41,175 nt of DNA from Pseudomonadota bacterium (GTDB lineage Bacteria; Pseudomonadota; Alphaproteobacteria; Rhizobiales; Xanthobacteraceae). The translations under genes and the position numbers were made by a program. The stretch covers positions 1 through 41,175 of the forward strand of contig JAEWFG010000289.1 in the NCBI GenBank assembly GCA_023388935.1. The letters are read 5' to 3'. Positions 1 to 7,197 of the stretch are shown here, piece by piece (positions within the stretch are counted from its first letter, which is position 1; the number at the start of each line of letters is the position of its first letter). The notes under the pieces were generated by a model. The model ran no database searches. It worked only from the letters and a program-made list of their open reading frames with translations, and was not told where the DNA came from.

Positions 1-96
1 CCAGGACCTGGCACAATGATCGGCCCCGCAATCGTATTCGGGTGGTGCGCCGCAATGGATGCTGCAGGAGCGTTACGCAAGTTTCTCACCGAATGA
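1..96 (+). CDS. possible C-terminal end of an upstream gene
   Basis: The frame is open from the first base of the window and ends in TGA at 94-96. It encodes 31 residues ending in a hydrophobic, Gly/Ala-rich stretch and then LRKFLTE. It could be the tail of a gene whose body lies outside the window, or chance. I do not recognise a family. The reading frame is the only evidence. Confidence 0.3.
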   Translation, partial: PGPGTMIGPAIVFGWCAAMDAAGALRKFLTE

Positions 97-202
97 CGCG
101 CCGGCTGCGGCAGAGGAGGGCTCCCGCCGTTCTTCGTGGATGAACCTATCCACCCGGCACCGGCACAAAGACGGGAGACAGCCCCCGACCCGCGGACATT
201 CG

Positions 203-1018
203 ATGAGATCGCTTGCCTTCTTCTGCCTGCTCGTCCTCGGCACCTGCGCATATGCGGCCGCACCCGAGCAGCACTACCTCGACCTGCGCGATCGCTACAT
301 CGTAAAATTCTCGAAAGCCGCGGAGAACGACGAGACCATCAAGCAGCACGATGCGGCGCTCAAGGAGCTGACAGGCGTGCTGCGTGGCCTGGTGGGCCCC
401 GTCACGATCGAGGGGCTGCCGGCAGACGGCAAGTCGAATGTCGACACGCTTTTCAAGGGTGATACAGGCTTCGGCCACCTCGATGGGCTTGGTTTCGCCT
501 CGGAAGGCGACAAGACACAAGCCGTGGTGACCACCGCCGCGCTGCTCAAGCACTGGCTTCGTGAGCACCGCGACGACGGCATGCCGCAAGAGGTCGGCGC
601 CGCGTTCAAGTCGGACCGCTTCTACTACCAAGCGATCCAGGACGCCGCCTTCGCCAAGTACGCGGAGCTACCGATCGCAAAGCCCGCATCCGCGAGTACG
701 GCGGTCGCCGTGCTCGGCGTGCGCGGCAATGGCGATCTGAAGGGACCGCCGCATGAAATCGACGTCGTCGCGATCCAGGGGGATAAAGTCTTCTTCCTCG
801 CCGTAACCGACGCCGTGAAGACGGCAGAGATCCCGGCCTGCGAAAAAGTCTGGAAGCAGATGATGGCCAGGAAGGCCCCGCAGGACGCCATGGCCCGTGA
901 AGACCAGGCGATGGGCGCCTACACAAAGTGTTTCGCCAAGGAAGCGCCGAGCCAGAGCTGGTATGCGGCGGCCGCCAGGAAGGCTCAGAGCCAGTTGGAG
1001 CTGCTGCCGCTGCGCTAG
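203..1018 (+). CDS. secreted or periplasmic protein of unknown function
   Basis: A 271-residue protein. I start it at the ATG at 203 because the next residues (MRSLAFFCLLVLGTCAYA) form a typical Sec signal peptide with a cleavage site near AYA-AA. The frame is open further upstream, but that part is Arg/Ser-rich and does not look like protein. The mature part is mixed alpha/beta in character, with charged segments (KFSKAAENDETIKQHD, DRFYYQAIQDAAFAKYAEL) and two cysteines near the C-terminus that could form a disulfide. There are no membrane segments after the signal peptide. I do not recognise the family. It runs towards the PaaX-like gene and ends 19 bases from it. No clear ribosome binding site precedes the chosen start, so the start is less sure than the frame. 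Confidence 0.6.
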   Translation: MRSLAFFCLLVLGTCAYAAAPEQHYLDLRDRYIVKFSKAAENDETIKQHDAALKELTGVLRGLVGPVTIEGLPADGKSNVDTLFKGDTGFGHLDGLGFASEGDKTQAVVTTAALLKHWLREHRDDGMPQEVGAAFKSDRFYYQAIQDAAFAKYAELPIAKPASASTAVAVLGVRGNGDLKGPPHEIDVVAIQGDKVFFLAVTDAVKTAEIPACEKVWKQMMARKAPQDAMAREDQAMGAYTKCFAKEAPSQSWYAAAARKAQSQLELLPLR

Positions 1019-1037
1019 TAGCGCACTACCGCCAACG

Positions 1038-1829
1038 CTATTGATCGTTCAAGAGATCGTCCCAAATCCTCTTGCTCTCGTTCTGATAGTCTGCAATCGC
1101 CTGCGCAAGCTCCCGAAGCTGCTGGCCTTTCAAAATTTCGGAAGGCAAGAGCGGGTCACGCATGACGTGACTGATAAGCTCCCGGCCAACCAAAAGAGAT
1201 TCGCGAGCCGCGGCTTCGGGACGGAGCTCCTGCAAGCGCCGCTGGCCGTCCTTTGCGCGCGCCAGAAGCCTCTCGTAATTTCGTCGCAGGACGGGGACGT
1301 TCCATAGCCCCAGAATCTCAGCCGTTTGTCGCTCGCAGAAGTCTCGCGCGACGAACAATTCGGCGCCCTTCGCGAGGCCGAGTTCGCTCAGTTGTACACG
1401 CAACGACGCAGCTCCTCCCGCCAAATTGTTCGGCCGAAGATAAAGACCTTGCTTCCACTTCTGGAGACCGCGCAACAACAGCGCGCGCTGATGTCTGCGC
1501 AAACTCGTCTTGTCTGAGCGGTCCGTCGTGCCATCGTGGACAACAATCCAATCCCCACGCCACGGAACTATCCACGCAACGCGCTCACGCCAGTTTTCAA
1601 TTTCGAGCTGCAGGCGATTGCCCTGGGTGTTGAGAGAATATGAGGCGCGCTCATGCTTCTCGATTTTCTCCTGCTGCGCCAGGCGCGTAAGCGCCACCCG
1701 GATCGTGGCGTCGCTGTATCCCATGATCGAACCTGCGCGACACAGCTCCTGCGCCGACCTCCGCCGATGGGACGTGGCGGCAAGCATATCAAGGACCAGG
1801 ATGGCAGCGCTCGGCATCTTTGATGTCAT
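1038..1829 (-). CDS. PaaX-family transcriptional regulator
   Basis: A 263-residue protein of the PaaX type (phenylacetyl-CoA-responsive repressors in the founding members). The N-terminal 70 residues form a winged helix (MTSKMPSAAILVLDML, then the recognition region GYSDATIRVALTRLAQQEKIEK). The middle and C-terminal parts carry the usual PaaX pattern, with WRERVAWIVPWRGDWIVVHDG, RSDKTSLRRHQRALLLRGLQKWKQGLYLRPNNLA and a helical tail around ISHVMRDPLLPSEIL. I start at the ATG at 1829; the frame extends 12 residues further to 1865, but those residues are not family-like. It is divergent from the crotonase and acyl-CoA synthetase genes, so it probably represses that operon and is released by a CoA thioester made in the pathway. 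No paa ring-oxygenase genes are nearby, so the ligand need not be phenylacetyl-CoA. Confidence 0.82.
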   Translation of the reverse strand: MTSKMPSAAILVLDMLAATSHRRRSAQELCRAGSIMGYSDATIRVALTRLAQQEKIEKHERASYSLNTQGNRLQLEIENWRERVAWIVPWRGDWIVVHDGTTDRSDKTSLRRHQRALLLRGLQKWKQGLYLRPNNLAGGAASLRVQLSELGLAKGAELFVARDFCERQTAEILGLWNVPVLRRNYERLLARAKDGQRRLQELRPEAAARESLLVGRELISHVMRDPLLPSEILKGQQLRELAQAIADYQNESKRIWDDLLNDQ

Positions 1830-1912
1830 GCGGAAGATATGGCGCACTTGACAGTCACAGCGCAATATTACACGATTTGATCGAAATAGACAAAAGTTGA
1901 AATGGAGCTAAC
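1830..1912. promoter_or_regulatory. divergent control region between the PaaX-like regulator and the crotonase operon
   Basis: These 83 bases separate two divergent starts. On the plus strand a perfect TTGACA (1848-1853) is followed by an AT-rich stretch (AATATTACACGAT, 1864-1876) that could hold the -10 element. A ribosome binding site GGAG lies a few bases before the ATG at 1913. The regulator would be expected to bind here. I see no long perfect palindrome, so the operator is not assigned. Confidence 0.45.
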
Positions 1913-2698
1913 ATGCAGGGACGAAGCGGGGTCCGGATCGAGCGGGAAGGCGCCATCACCACGATCATCATGGATCGACCCGATCGTAGGAACGCGGTCG
2001 ATGGTCCGATGGCCTCAGAGCTTCGAAAGGCCTTCCGAGAATTTGAGGCGGACGATAGCCAAAAGGTCGCCGTCCTCTGGGGGGAGCACGGTGTCTTTTG
2101 CGCGGGAGCCGACTTGACGGCCGTAAATGATCCCGCTCGCACACACGAACTGGACATGGACGGTGGAGGAGATGGCCCAATGGGGCCGTCACGTATGAAC
2201 CTCTCAAAGCCGCTGATTGCTGCCGTGGCAGGTTACGCTGTCGCGGGAGGGCTTGAACTATCGCTCCTTGCAGATATGCGCGTGGCAGAGGAAGGCGCGA
2301 CCTTTGGCGTGTTCTGCCGCCGATGGGGGGTACCTCTGATCGACGGGGGAACGGTGAGATTGCCGCGCATTATCGGGATTGGCCGGGCACTTGACATGAT
2401 CCTGACGGGCCGCCCCGTGGGGGCGCAGGAAGCTCTCGCCATGGGGTTAGCCAACCGGGTGGTGCCGAACGGGCAGTCTCGACCTGCCGCGGAGCAGCTG
2501 GCACGAGAGATCGCCTCATTTCCACAAGGATGCATGAAAGCCGATCGCCGCTCGGCATACATGCAGTGGGACCTCCCGTTAGCCGATGCAATTCGGCAAG
2601 AAGGCCGCTGGGGTGCGCCGATCGTCGCGCTTGAGGGCAAAGCGGGCGCCAAACGGTTCGAAAACGGAGCGGGCCGCCATGGCCAGTTCGGCGAGTAA
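1913..2698 (+). CDS. enoyl-CoA hydratase/isomerase (crotonase) family protein
   Basis: A 261-residue crotonase. The oxyanion-hole segments are clear: HGVFCAGADLTAV (residues 59-71) and KPLIAAVAGYAVAGGLELSLLADMRVAEE (about 99-127). The usual late segment GRALDMILTGRPVGAQEALAMGLANRVVP follows. In the segment that normally carries the two catalytic glutamates this protein reads FGVFCRRWGVPLIDGGTVRLPR, so neither position is an obvious Glu. It may therefore not be a classical hydratase; an isomerase, lyase or thioesterase-like reaction is possible. The next gene, an acyl-CoA synthetase, starts 10 bases downstream, so the two probably act in turn on one carboxylic acid after its activation to a CoA ester. 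The divergent PaaX-like protein is the likely regulator. Confidence 0.87.
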   Translation: MQGRSGVRIEREGAITTIIMDRPDRRNAVDGPMASELRKAFREFEADDSQKVAVLWGEHGVFCAGADLTAVNDPARTHELDMDGGGDGPMGPSRMNLSKPLIAAVAGYAVAGGLELSLLADMRVAEEGATFGVFCRRWGVPLIDGGTVRLPRIIGIGRALDMILTGRPVGAQEALAMGLANRVVPNGQSRPAAEQLAREIASFPQGCMKADRRSAYMQWDLPLADAIRQEGRWGAPIVALEGKAGAKRFENGAGRHGQFGE

Positions 2699-2708
2699 AG
2701 GACTGAGC

Positions 2709-4253
2709 ATGTCTCACAGCGGAGCAACTTATCTCGAACTCATTGAACGCGGCGCGCGTCAGAATGCCGACCGCATCGCCGTCATTTTTGGTGATGAGCA
2801 GCAGACATTCGCTGAAGTGAATGCGCGCGCCAACCAATTCGCGCACGCTTTCGCATCATTGGGTGCGAGCCCGCGTACGCGCGTAGCTCTACTTGTCAAC
2901 AACGGCCTCCTAAGCATCCCGCTGGATTTCGGCTGTGTGAAGGCGGGCGTCAACCGTGTGCCGTTGAATTCGCGCCTGTCCGCTCAAGAGCACGTACGGA
3001 TGCTCCAGGATTCGCAATGCTCGGTCTTGATATTCGGTCCTGATCTCGTTGAGCGCGCAACGGAAATAAGCGCAGCGCTCCCGGACTTGCGCTGCTTTGG
3101 ACTCGGTACGGAAATCACTCAGGGGGGAGACTTTCTCTCGGTCGCCGGACAGCAGCCAACCGAGGCTCCGCAAACCGTCATTGAACCACATGACATCGTT
3201 CTGACGCTCTATACGTCGGGCACTACGGGCGTTCTGAAGGCGGCGCAACACACGCAGGCCTCGTACGCAGGAATCTGTAGAAACGTTCTCCTCAATTTGT
3301 TTCCGGTCCTGCCGACGGATTCGATGCTTCACGCCGCTTCGATGATCCACGCCAGCGGCACCTTCGTTCTTCCATTCTGGCTACGAGGCGCAAAAACGGT
3401 CGTTCTCCCCGGCTTTGCACCCGCCGCCTTCTTGGAGGCAATCGAACGGCACCGTGTTACTGCAGTGAATCTTGTCCCGACGATGCTGCAGATGTTGCTC
3501 GAATCTCCTGATCTCGAGAACCGCGATCTTTCCTCGATCGAGAGGATCATCTACGGCGCTTCTCCGATGCCTCGCTCGGTCATCAATCGCGCGATCGCCA
3601 AGTTTGGGCAGGGCCGTTTCTGGCAGTATTACGGTCAGACTGAAGCGCCCCTGTGTCTTACGGTGCTGCGACCCGAAGATCATCACGGGGATCTGCTTGG
3701 CGCCTGCGGCCGCCCCGCGCTGGATGTTGAAATCCGTCTGGTCGATGAGCAGGGCAGGGACGTACGGCCCGGCGAGCCGGGCGAAATTGTCGTCCGCGGC
3801 CCAATGACCGTGGCTGGATATTTCAACGCACCATCTTTGACGTCGGAGACGTTCCGCGAAGATGGCTGGGTTCACACCAGAGACGTTGGCGTCTTCGACG
3901 AAGGAGGTTTTTTGCATCTCCGCGATCGCACGTCAGACATGATCATCTCGGGTGGATACAACGTTTATCCCCGGGAGGTCGAAGACGCCTTATTGACGCA
4001 TCCCGCCGTGCTTGAATGCGCCGTTGTCGGCGCGCCCGACGAAAAATGGGTCGAAGCAGTCACGGCATTCGTCATTCTACGGCCGGGCCAAGCCGCACAG
4101 GAGTCGGAGCTCATCGCTTTCGCAAGTTCGAAAATCGCTTCCTACAAGAAGCCACATCGGATTGTCTTCACACAGGACATCCCAAAGACCGCTGTAGGCA
4201 AGCTGGACCGCAAGGTTCTGCGGAACCGGTTGAAGCAGACGCCCGCCTCCTAG
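2709..4253 (+). CDS. AMP-forming acyl-CoA synthetase (class I adenylate-forming enzyme)
   Basis: A 514-residue ligase that activates a carboxylic acid with ATP and CoA. The start at 2709 is supported by AAAGGA just upstream; an earlier in-frame start at 2586 would lie inside the crotonase gene. Family motifs in order: the phosphate-binding loop LYTSGTTGVLKAA (about residue 167; the usual Pro before Lys is Leu here), IIYGASPMP, YYGQTEAP, the hinge region GWVHTRDVGVFDEGGFLHLRDRT followed by DMIISGGYNVYPREVEDAL, and the C-terminal catalytic lysine region KTAVGKLDRKVLR. It has the length and layout of fatty-acyl or aryl-CoA ligases, but the substrate cannot be read from the sequence. It ends 19 bases before the convergent M24 peptidase gene. 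Confidence 0.92.
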   Translation: MSHSGATYLELIERGARQNADRIAVIFGDEQQTFAEVNARANQFAHAFASLGASPRTRVALLVNNGLLSIPLDFGCVKAGVNRVPLNSRLSAQEHVRMLQDSQCSVLIFGPDLVERATEISAALPDLRCFGLGTEITQGGDFLSVAGQQPTEAPQTVIEPHDIVLTLYTSGTTGVLKAAQHTQASYAGICRNVLLNLFPVLPTDSMLHAASMIHASGTFVLPFWLRGAKTVVLPGFAPAAFLEAIERHRVTAVNLVPTMLQMLLESPDLENRDLSSIERIIYGASPMPRSVINRAIAKFGQGRFWQYYGQTEAPLCLTVLRPEDHHGDLLGACGRPALDVEIRLVDEQGRDVRPGEPGEIVVRGPMTVAGYFNAPSLTSETFREDGWVHTRDVGVFDEGGFLHLRDRTSDMIISGGYNVYPREVEDALLTHPAVLECAVVGAPDEKWVEAVTAFVILRPGQAAQESELIAFASSKIASYKKPHRIVFTQDIPKTAVGKLDRKVLRNRLKQTPAS

Positions 4254-4272
4254 GAACCAGCTTTATCGCGAT

Positions 4273-5472
4273 TCACAACAGCCCGCTTCCGCCAAGGTTC
4301 CAGCCTCGGCCGCCTTCGCCAAATATCTCATGGCCTGTCGGCGTGACCACGACCGTATCCTCGAGCTTGATGAAGCCGCGCCGGGGGTGCTTCATCGTGG
4401 TCTCGACCGACACCACCATGCCGGGCTCGAGCGGCAGCCGGGCATCGACATCGTCATAGGGAACCGGACCTTTGGCGGTCAGGCGAGGGGCCTCGTGGCT
4501 GACGAGGCCCATGCCGTGGGCCAGGAAATCGGTGCAGTTGCGCTGAGTGATCTGGGCAAGCTGCCGCTCGGCCGCGACGTAGATATCACCACCGATGGCG
4601 CCGGGCCGGACTGCGGCAAAGGCGGCGCGCTGGACCGCCTCGATCTCGGCCAGACAATCCTTCAACTCGGCATCCGGCTCGCCCAGCACGGCCATGCGCG
4701 CGAGGTCACCGATGTAGCCGTGATAATTGCCGCCGGAGTCCAGCGACAGCACGTCGCCTTGCTCCCAGCGCTGCGCCGACGGCGCCCGGTTGTGGCTGCT
4801 GCCACAGGCCAGCAGGCAGTATTCGAAGGTCAGGCCGCGATTGACTTCTGCCACCCGCAGTGCGTCGCTCAATTGCTGCTTGGTGGTGCCCGGGCCATGC
4901 CCGGCGATCACCTCCAGCATGGATGCGATGACGAGTTCGGACGCCGTCTTCAGCTTGGCCAGCTCATCCGCCGACTTGACCGCTCGCAGCCGCTCCAGCA
5001 CCAGCAGCGCGTCCTTGAGCTCGACGCCGGGCAGGGCGTCCGCGAGCGCCCGGCCTGCATCCATCGGCAGGAACGCCATCTCGACCCCGACCCGCTTCAG
5101 TGGCACGCCGGCGTCCCGGATCAGGCCTACGGCCCGCGTGACGGCATCGACCGAGCCGCTCGACTCGGTCCGGACCTGCGGCACCCAAAGCGGTGCCACG
5201 GCACGCTGATGGGTCTCCAGCCGGTGGCCGACATAGACGGCTTTCTCGGGCGCGCCCTTGGGATAGATCAGGACCGGCAGGTACCGGCTGACGCCCATGG
5301 CATCCATGTAGTCGAAGAAGATCGCGCGCTCGGCCTCCAGCAGGTATTGCACATTGTGCTTGGACGTCACGACCAGGACATCGAGGCCGGCGACCTCCAT
5401 CAGGTGGTCGAGCTTGGCGGCGTCGAATGGAATGACGCGCGAGCCAGCCGCGCGTGTGGTGCTCTCCTGCAT
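4273..5472 (-). CDS. M24-family metallopeptidase (Xaa-Pro aminopeptidase / creatinase fold)
   Basis: A 399-residue protein with the two-domain layout of the M24 family: a creatinase-like N-terminal domain (about 15-165) and a pita-bread catalytic domain. The five metal ligands are visible as D in LSLDSGG, D in GYIGDLAR, H in AHGMGLVSHE, E in VVSVETTM and E in IKLEDTVVV. It should therefore bind two metal ions and be active. The start is supported by GGGAGG eight bases before the ATG. Family members cleave Xaa-Pro bonds or hydrolyse small amidines and amides; the sequence does not decide between them. The gene stands alone and converges on the acyl-CoA synthetase. Confidence 0.9.
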   Translation of the reverse strand: MQESTTRAAGSRVIPFDAAKLDHLMEVAGLDVLVVTSKHNVQYLLEAERAIFFDYMDAMGVSRYLPVLIYPKGAPEKAVYVGHRLETHQRAVAPLWVPQVRTESSGSVDAVTRAVGLIRDAGVPLKRVGVEMAFLPMDAGRALADALPGVELKDALLVLERLRAVKSADELAKLKTASELVIASMLEVIAGHGPGTTKQQLSDALRVAEVNRGLTFEYCLLACGSSHNRAPSAQRWEQGDVLSLDSGGNYHGYIGDLARMAVLGEPDAELKDCLAEIEAVQRAAFAAVRPGAIGGDIYVAAERQLAQITQRNCTDFLAHGMGLVSHEAPRLTAKGPVPYDDVDARLPLEPGMVVSVETTMKHPRRGFIKLEDTVVVTPTGHEIFGEGGRGWNLGGSGLL

Positions 5473-5819
5473 GACGAACCTCCCAACGCTGATGCGGCTT
5501 CAGCCGCTGCGCCGGTTTGCCTGATGCTTGTTGGCGTCAGGCGTGAGCCGGGAGCGATGCGACTTGAGCCGCTTGTCGAAGTTCACATTCGGGCCTGAAT
5601 ATAGCCAACATTCTGCGCACGTCGGTCCCTTGAGGGGGGCGACATTTGTGGGGCGAGCCTTGACTGGGTGCAAACTACGCGTCCCTGCGCCGCTGATCGC
5701 GGGTAGGCCTTTTGGCATCAGTGCCAGTCGCCCGATCAATCAATGCGACATCGCCTACGACGATCTCGCTTTTTTCGAACACGCCCCCGCGTTCTGCTCA
5801 GGAGAGTGGTTCGACCTTG
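5473..5819. other. intergenic stretch without a convincing gene
   Basis: This stretch holds the ribosome binding site of the M24 gene. It also has a small inverted repeat, GCCTGA/TCAGGC (5519-5524 and 5537-5542). Open frames on both strands lack start signals and family-like composition. I see no promoter that I would defend. Confidence 0.4.
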
Positions 5820-6002
5820 TCAGACATTTGGTGGAGTAGCGCGAACGCGCCTACGACGCGCAATGCTCTCGCCATAGATGTTCGCCGCGAGTTCAGCCTG
5901 CTCCACTTTTTCCCGCAGGGAGATCAGCTCTGACAACTCGCGAAGCAGAACGTCTTGGGGGATCGGCTGCGCATCCCTTGCCACACCATCAAACATAGCC
6001 AT
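5820..6002 (-). CDS. small protein of unknown function
   Basis: A 60-residue frame starting at the ATG at 6002, chosen because GGAGGG lies about nine bases upstream. The frame could extend to 6098, but without a ribosome binding site. The middle (VLLRELSELISLREKVEQAELAANIYGESIA) is a strongly amphipathic helix; the C-terminus is Arg-rich. This composition matches short helical proteins common in Bradyrhizobium, whose function is unknown. No neighbour helps to place it. Confidence 0.45.
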   Translation of the reverse strand: MAMFDGVARDAQPIPQDVLLRELSELISLREKVEQAELAANIYGESIARRRRVRATPPNV

Positions 6003-6209
6003 GGGCGGACCCTCCGTTGAAACTACGACAGTGATCATGGTGCTTTCGGTCATGCTGCTTGTCGCGACTAACTTTGTCAAAATGACGCAGGCAATCAATT
6101 TTTCGGTACCACGGGGCGCGACAAGGAAACGTTACCAGCAAAGAGACGAACCTGAAACAAACCTGAGGTACCAATTCAAGTCGGTCCCCACCAACTTTTG
6201 GGCCCTCAC

Positions 6210-6389
6210 ATGAGTGATTTCACCGTACCGGCCCTTTTGGACCAAGTGAGAGAAGCTCGTCACATCAGGTCCCGCTTGGCCGCACTGCACAAAATGGAAC
6301 GCCGTCTGGTTCAGATTTCGGAGGCGTTGCAGGAGCTTGCATCAAGTCCCGTCTGGATCGAACTCTATAAATCCGAAAACGCGAACTAG
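6210..6389 (+). CDS. small helical protein of unknown function
   Basis: A 59-residue frame starting MSDFTVPALLDQVREARHI. Nearly the whole sequence is predicted helix with heptad-like spacing of Leu and Arg (RSRLAALHKMERRLVQISEALQEL). The ribosome binding site is weak (the bases before the ATG are GGGCCCTCAC), so the call rests on composition. It is divergent from the other small gene at 5820-6002. The function is unknown. Confidence 0.4.
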   Translation: MSDFTVPALLDQVREARHIRSRLAALHKMERRLVQISEALQELASSPVWIELYKSENAN

Positions 6390-6600
6390 TTACGATTGCG
6401 CGCATCGGTTGCGTCGCGTCATGGCTATTCCGGGACCGGGCCGGAAAGGCTCGCCGGTCCGCACCGCGCGATCGGCGCGTCCGGTGGACGGCGGAGGAGC
6501 GGCCGTTCCGAACGCATCTGAGATGACGAAAGATCAGGTCGAGAGGTGAAGGCGTCGGTCGAGGCCGCGCGTGCGAGTTTTTGCGATCTGCCTTGCCTAA

Positions 6601-6674
6601 AGCGTGATCCGGAAAAGCGCACAGCGGTTTTCCCTCGCGACAAACGCGGAACACGTTTGCGCAGAGATCACGCT
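6601..6674. repeat. rhizobial REP-like palindromic element, type 1
   Basis: The outer arms are AGCGTGATC (6601-6609) and GATCACGCT (6666-6674). Two smaller hairpins lie inside: GGAAAA/TTTTCC (6611-6616, 6628-6633) and CAAACG/CGTTTG around 6641-6659. The start, AGCGTGATCCGGAAAAG, resembles a dispersed intergenic repeat I recognise from Bradyrhizobium and related genomes. Its copy number cannot be judged from one window. Confidence 0.65.
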
Positions 6675-6690
6675 TAAGCAATAGCCTAAA

Positions 6691-6723
6691 GCGCGATGAG
6701 GATTCATCCCAATCTCATCGCGC
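6691..6723. repeat. rhizobial palindromic element, type 2
   Basis: Perfect 10-base arms, GCGCGATGAG (6691-6700) and CTCATCGCGC (6714-6723), with a 13-base loop. It follows the type 1 element after 16 bases. It resembles a second common rhizobial intergenic palindrome. There is no T-run, so it is not a standard terminator. Confidence 0.6.
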
Positions 6724-6973
6724 CTCAAGCGCTCGTCAACGGCGAGAGCCGCTGAACGCACGCTCCACGCGGTCGCATTGAACGTTCAGTAAAATCATCT
6801 GCTAAACAAGGCCGCGACGCCGACCAAGCCTGAGACAAGGACACTGATGGCGGCTGTCGTCTAACGGCCGAAATCGCATCGTCGCGGAGCTCCTATAACT
6901 GCAGTTTGATTCATCAGGTGCGATGTGGGTCCGCACGCTGATGATGTTTTCATCGAGCCCGGCAGAAATCGGC

Positions 6974-7025
6974 TTGACGCTCTCCAGAATTTAGTAATAT
7001 GTTTATTATTACAAAAAAGATAAAC
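6974..7025 (+). promoter_or_regulatory. candidate promoter and operator of the ABC/Dha operon
   Basis: TTGACG (6974-6979) is a good -35 element, followed by AT-rich sequence that can supply a -10 (TAATAT 6995-7000 or TATGTT 6998-7003). Two overlapping inverted repeats cover this site: GTAATA-N7-TATTAC (6994-7012) and GTTTAT-N13-ATAAAC (7001-7006, 7020-7025). The AT-rich block stands out in GC-rich surroundings. A repressor bound here would block the promoter. Its distance to the ATG at 7198 implies a leader of roughly 180 bases. Confidence 0.4.
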
Positions 7026-7197
7026 ATCGCGCATCGAGCCGATGTTTGGGAGGAGTTCAGCCGTCCGGACCCGGTTTCCGGAAATGCTCTGTCTCGCTTT
7101 CCATCATCGCTCACCAACTCGATTTCAGGGTCTCGGCGTCGTTCCGCCAAGGCGGGCCGAGCGAGTTATGTGCTGCAACGATAGAGAGGAAACGGAC

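Larger units (their letters stand above)
6390..7197. other. long non-coding stretch before the ABC/Dha operon
   Basis: About 800 bases without a convincing gene. It contains two palindromic repeats (6601-6674 and 6691-6723) and, near the right end, an AT-rich promoter-like segment (6974-7025). Between 6724 and 6973 I see nothing I can name. The frame that enters the binding-protein gene from upstream has no start signal and is not protein-like before 7198. Confidence 0.5.

Noticed and set aside
4330..5598. Plus-strand open frame of 422 codons opposite the M24 peptidase
   Set aside because: The minus strand holds an intact M24 enzyme with all five metal ligands and a good ribosome binding site; the plus frame has no start signal.
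6605..6632. Another TGATCC site as an ECF promoter
   Set aside because: It lies inside the type 1 palindrome and has no CGT 16 bases downstream.
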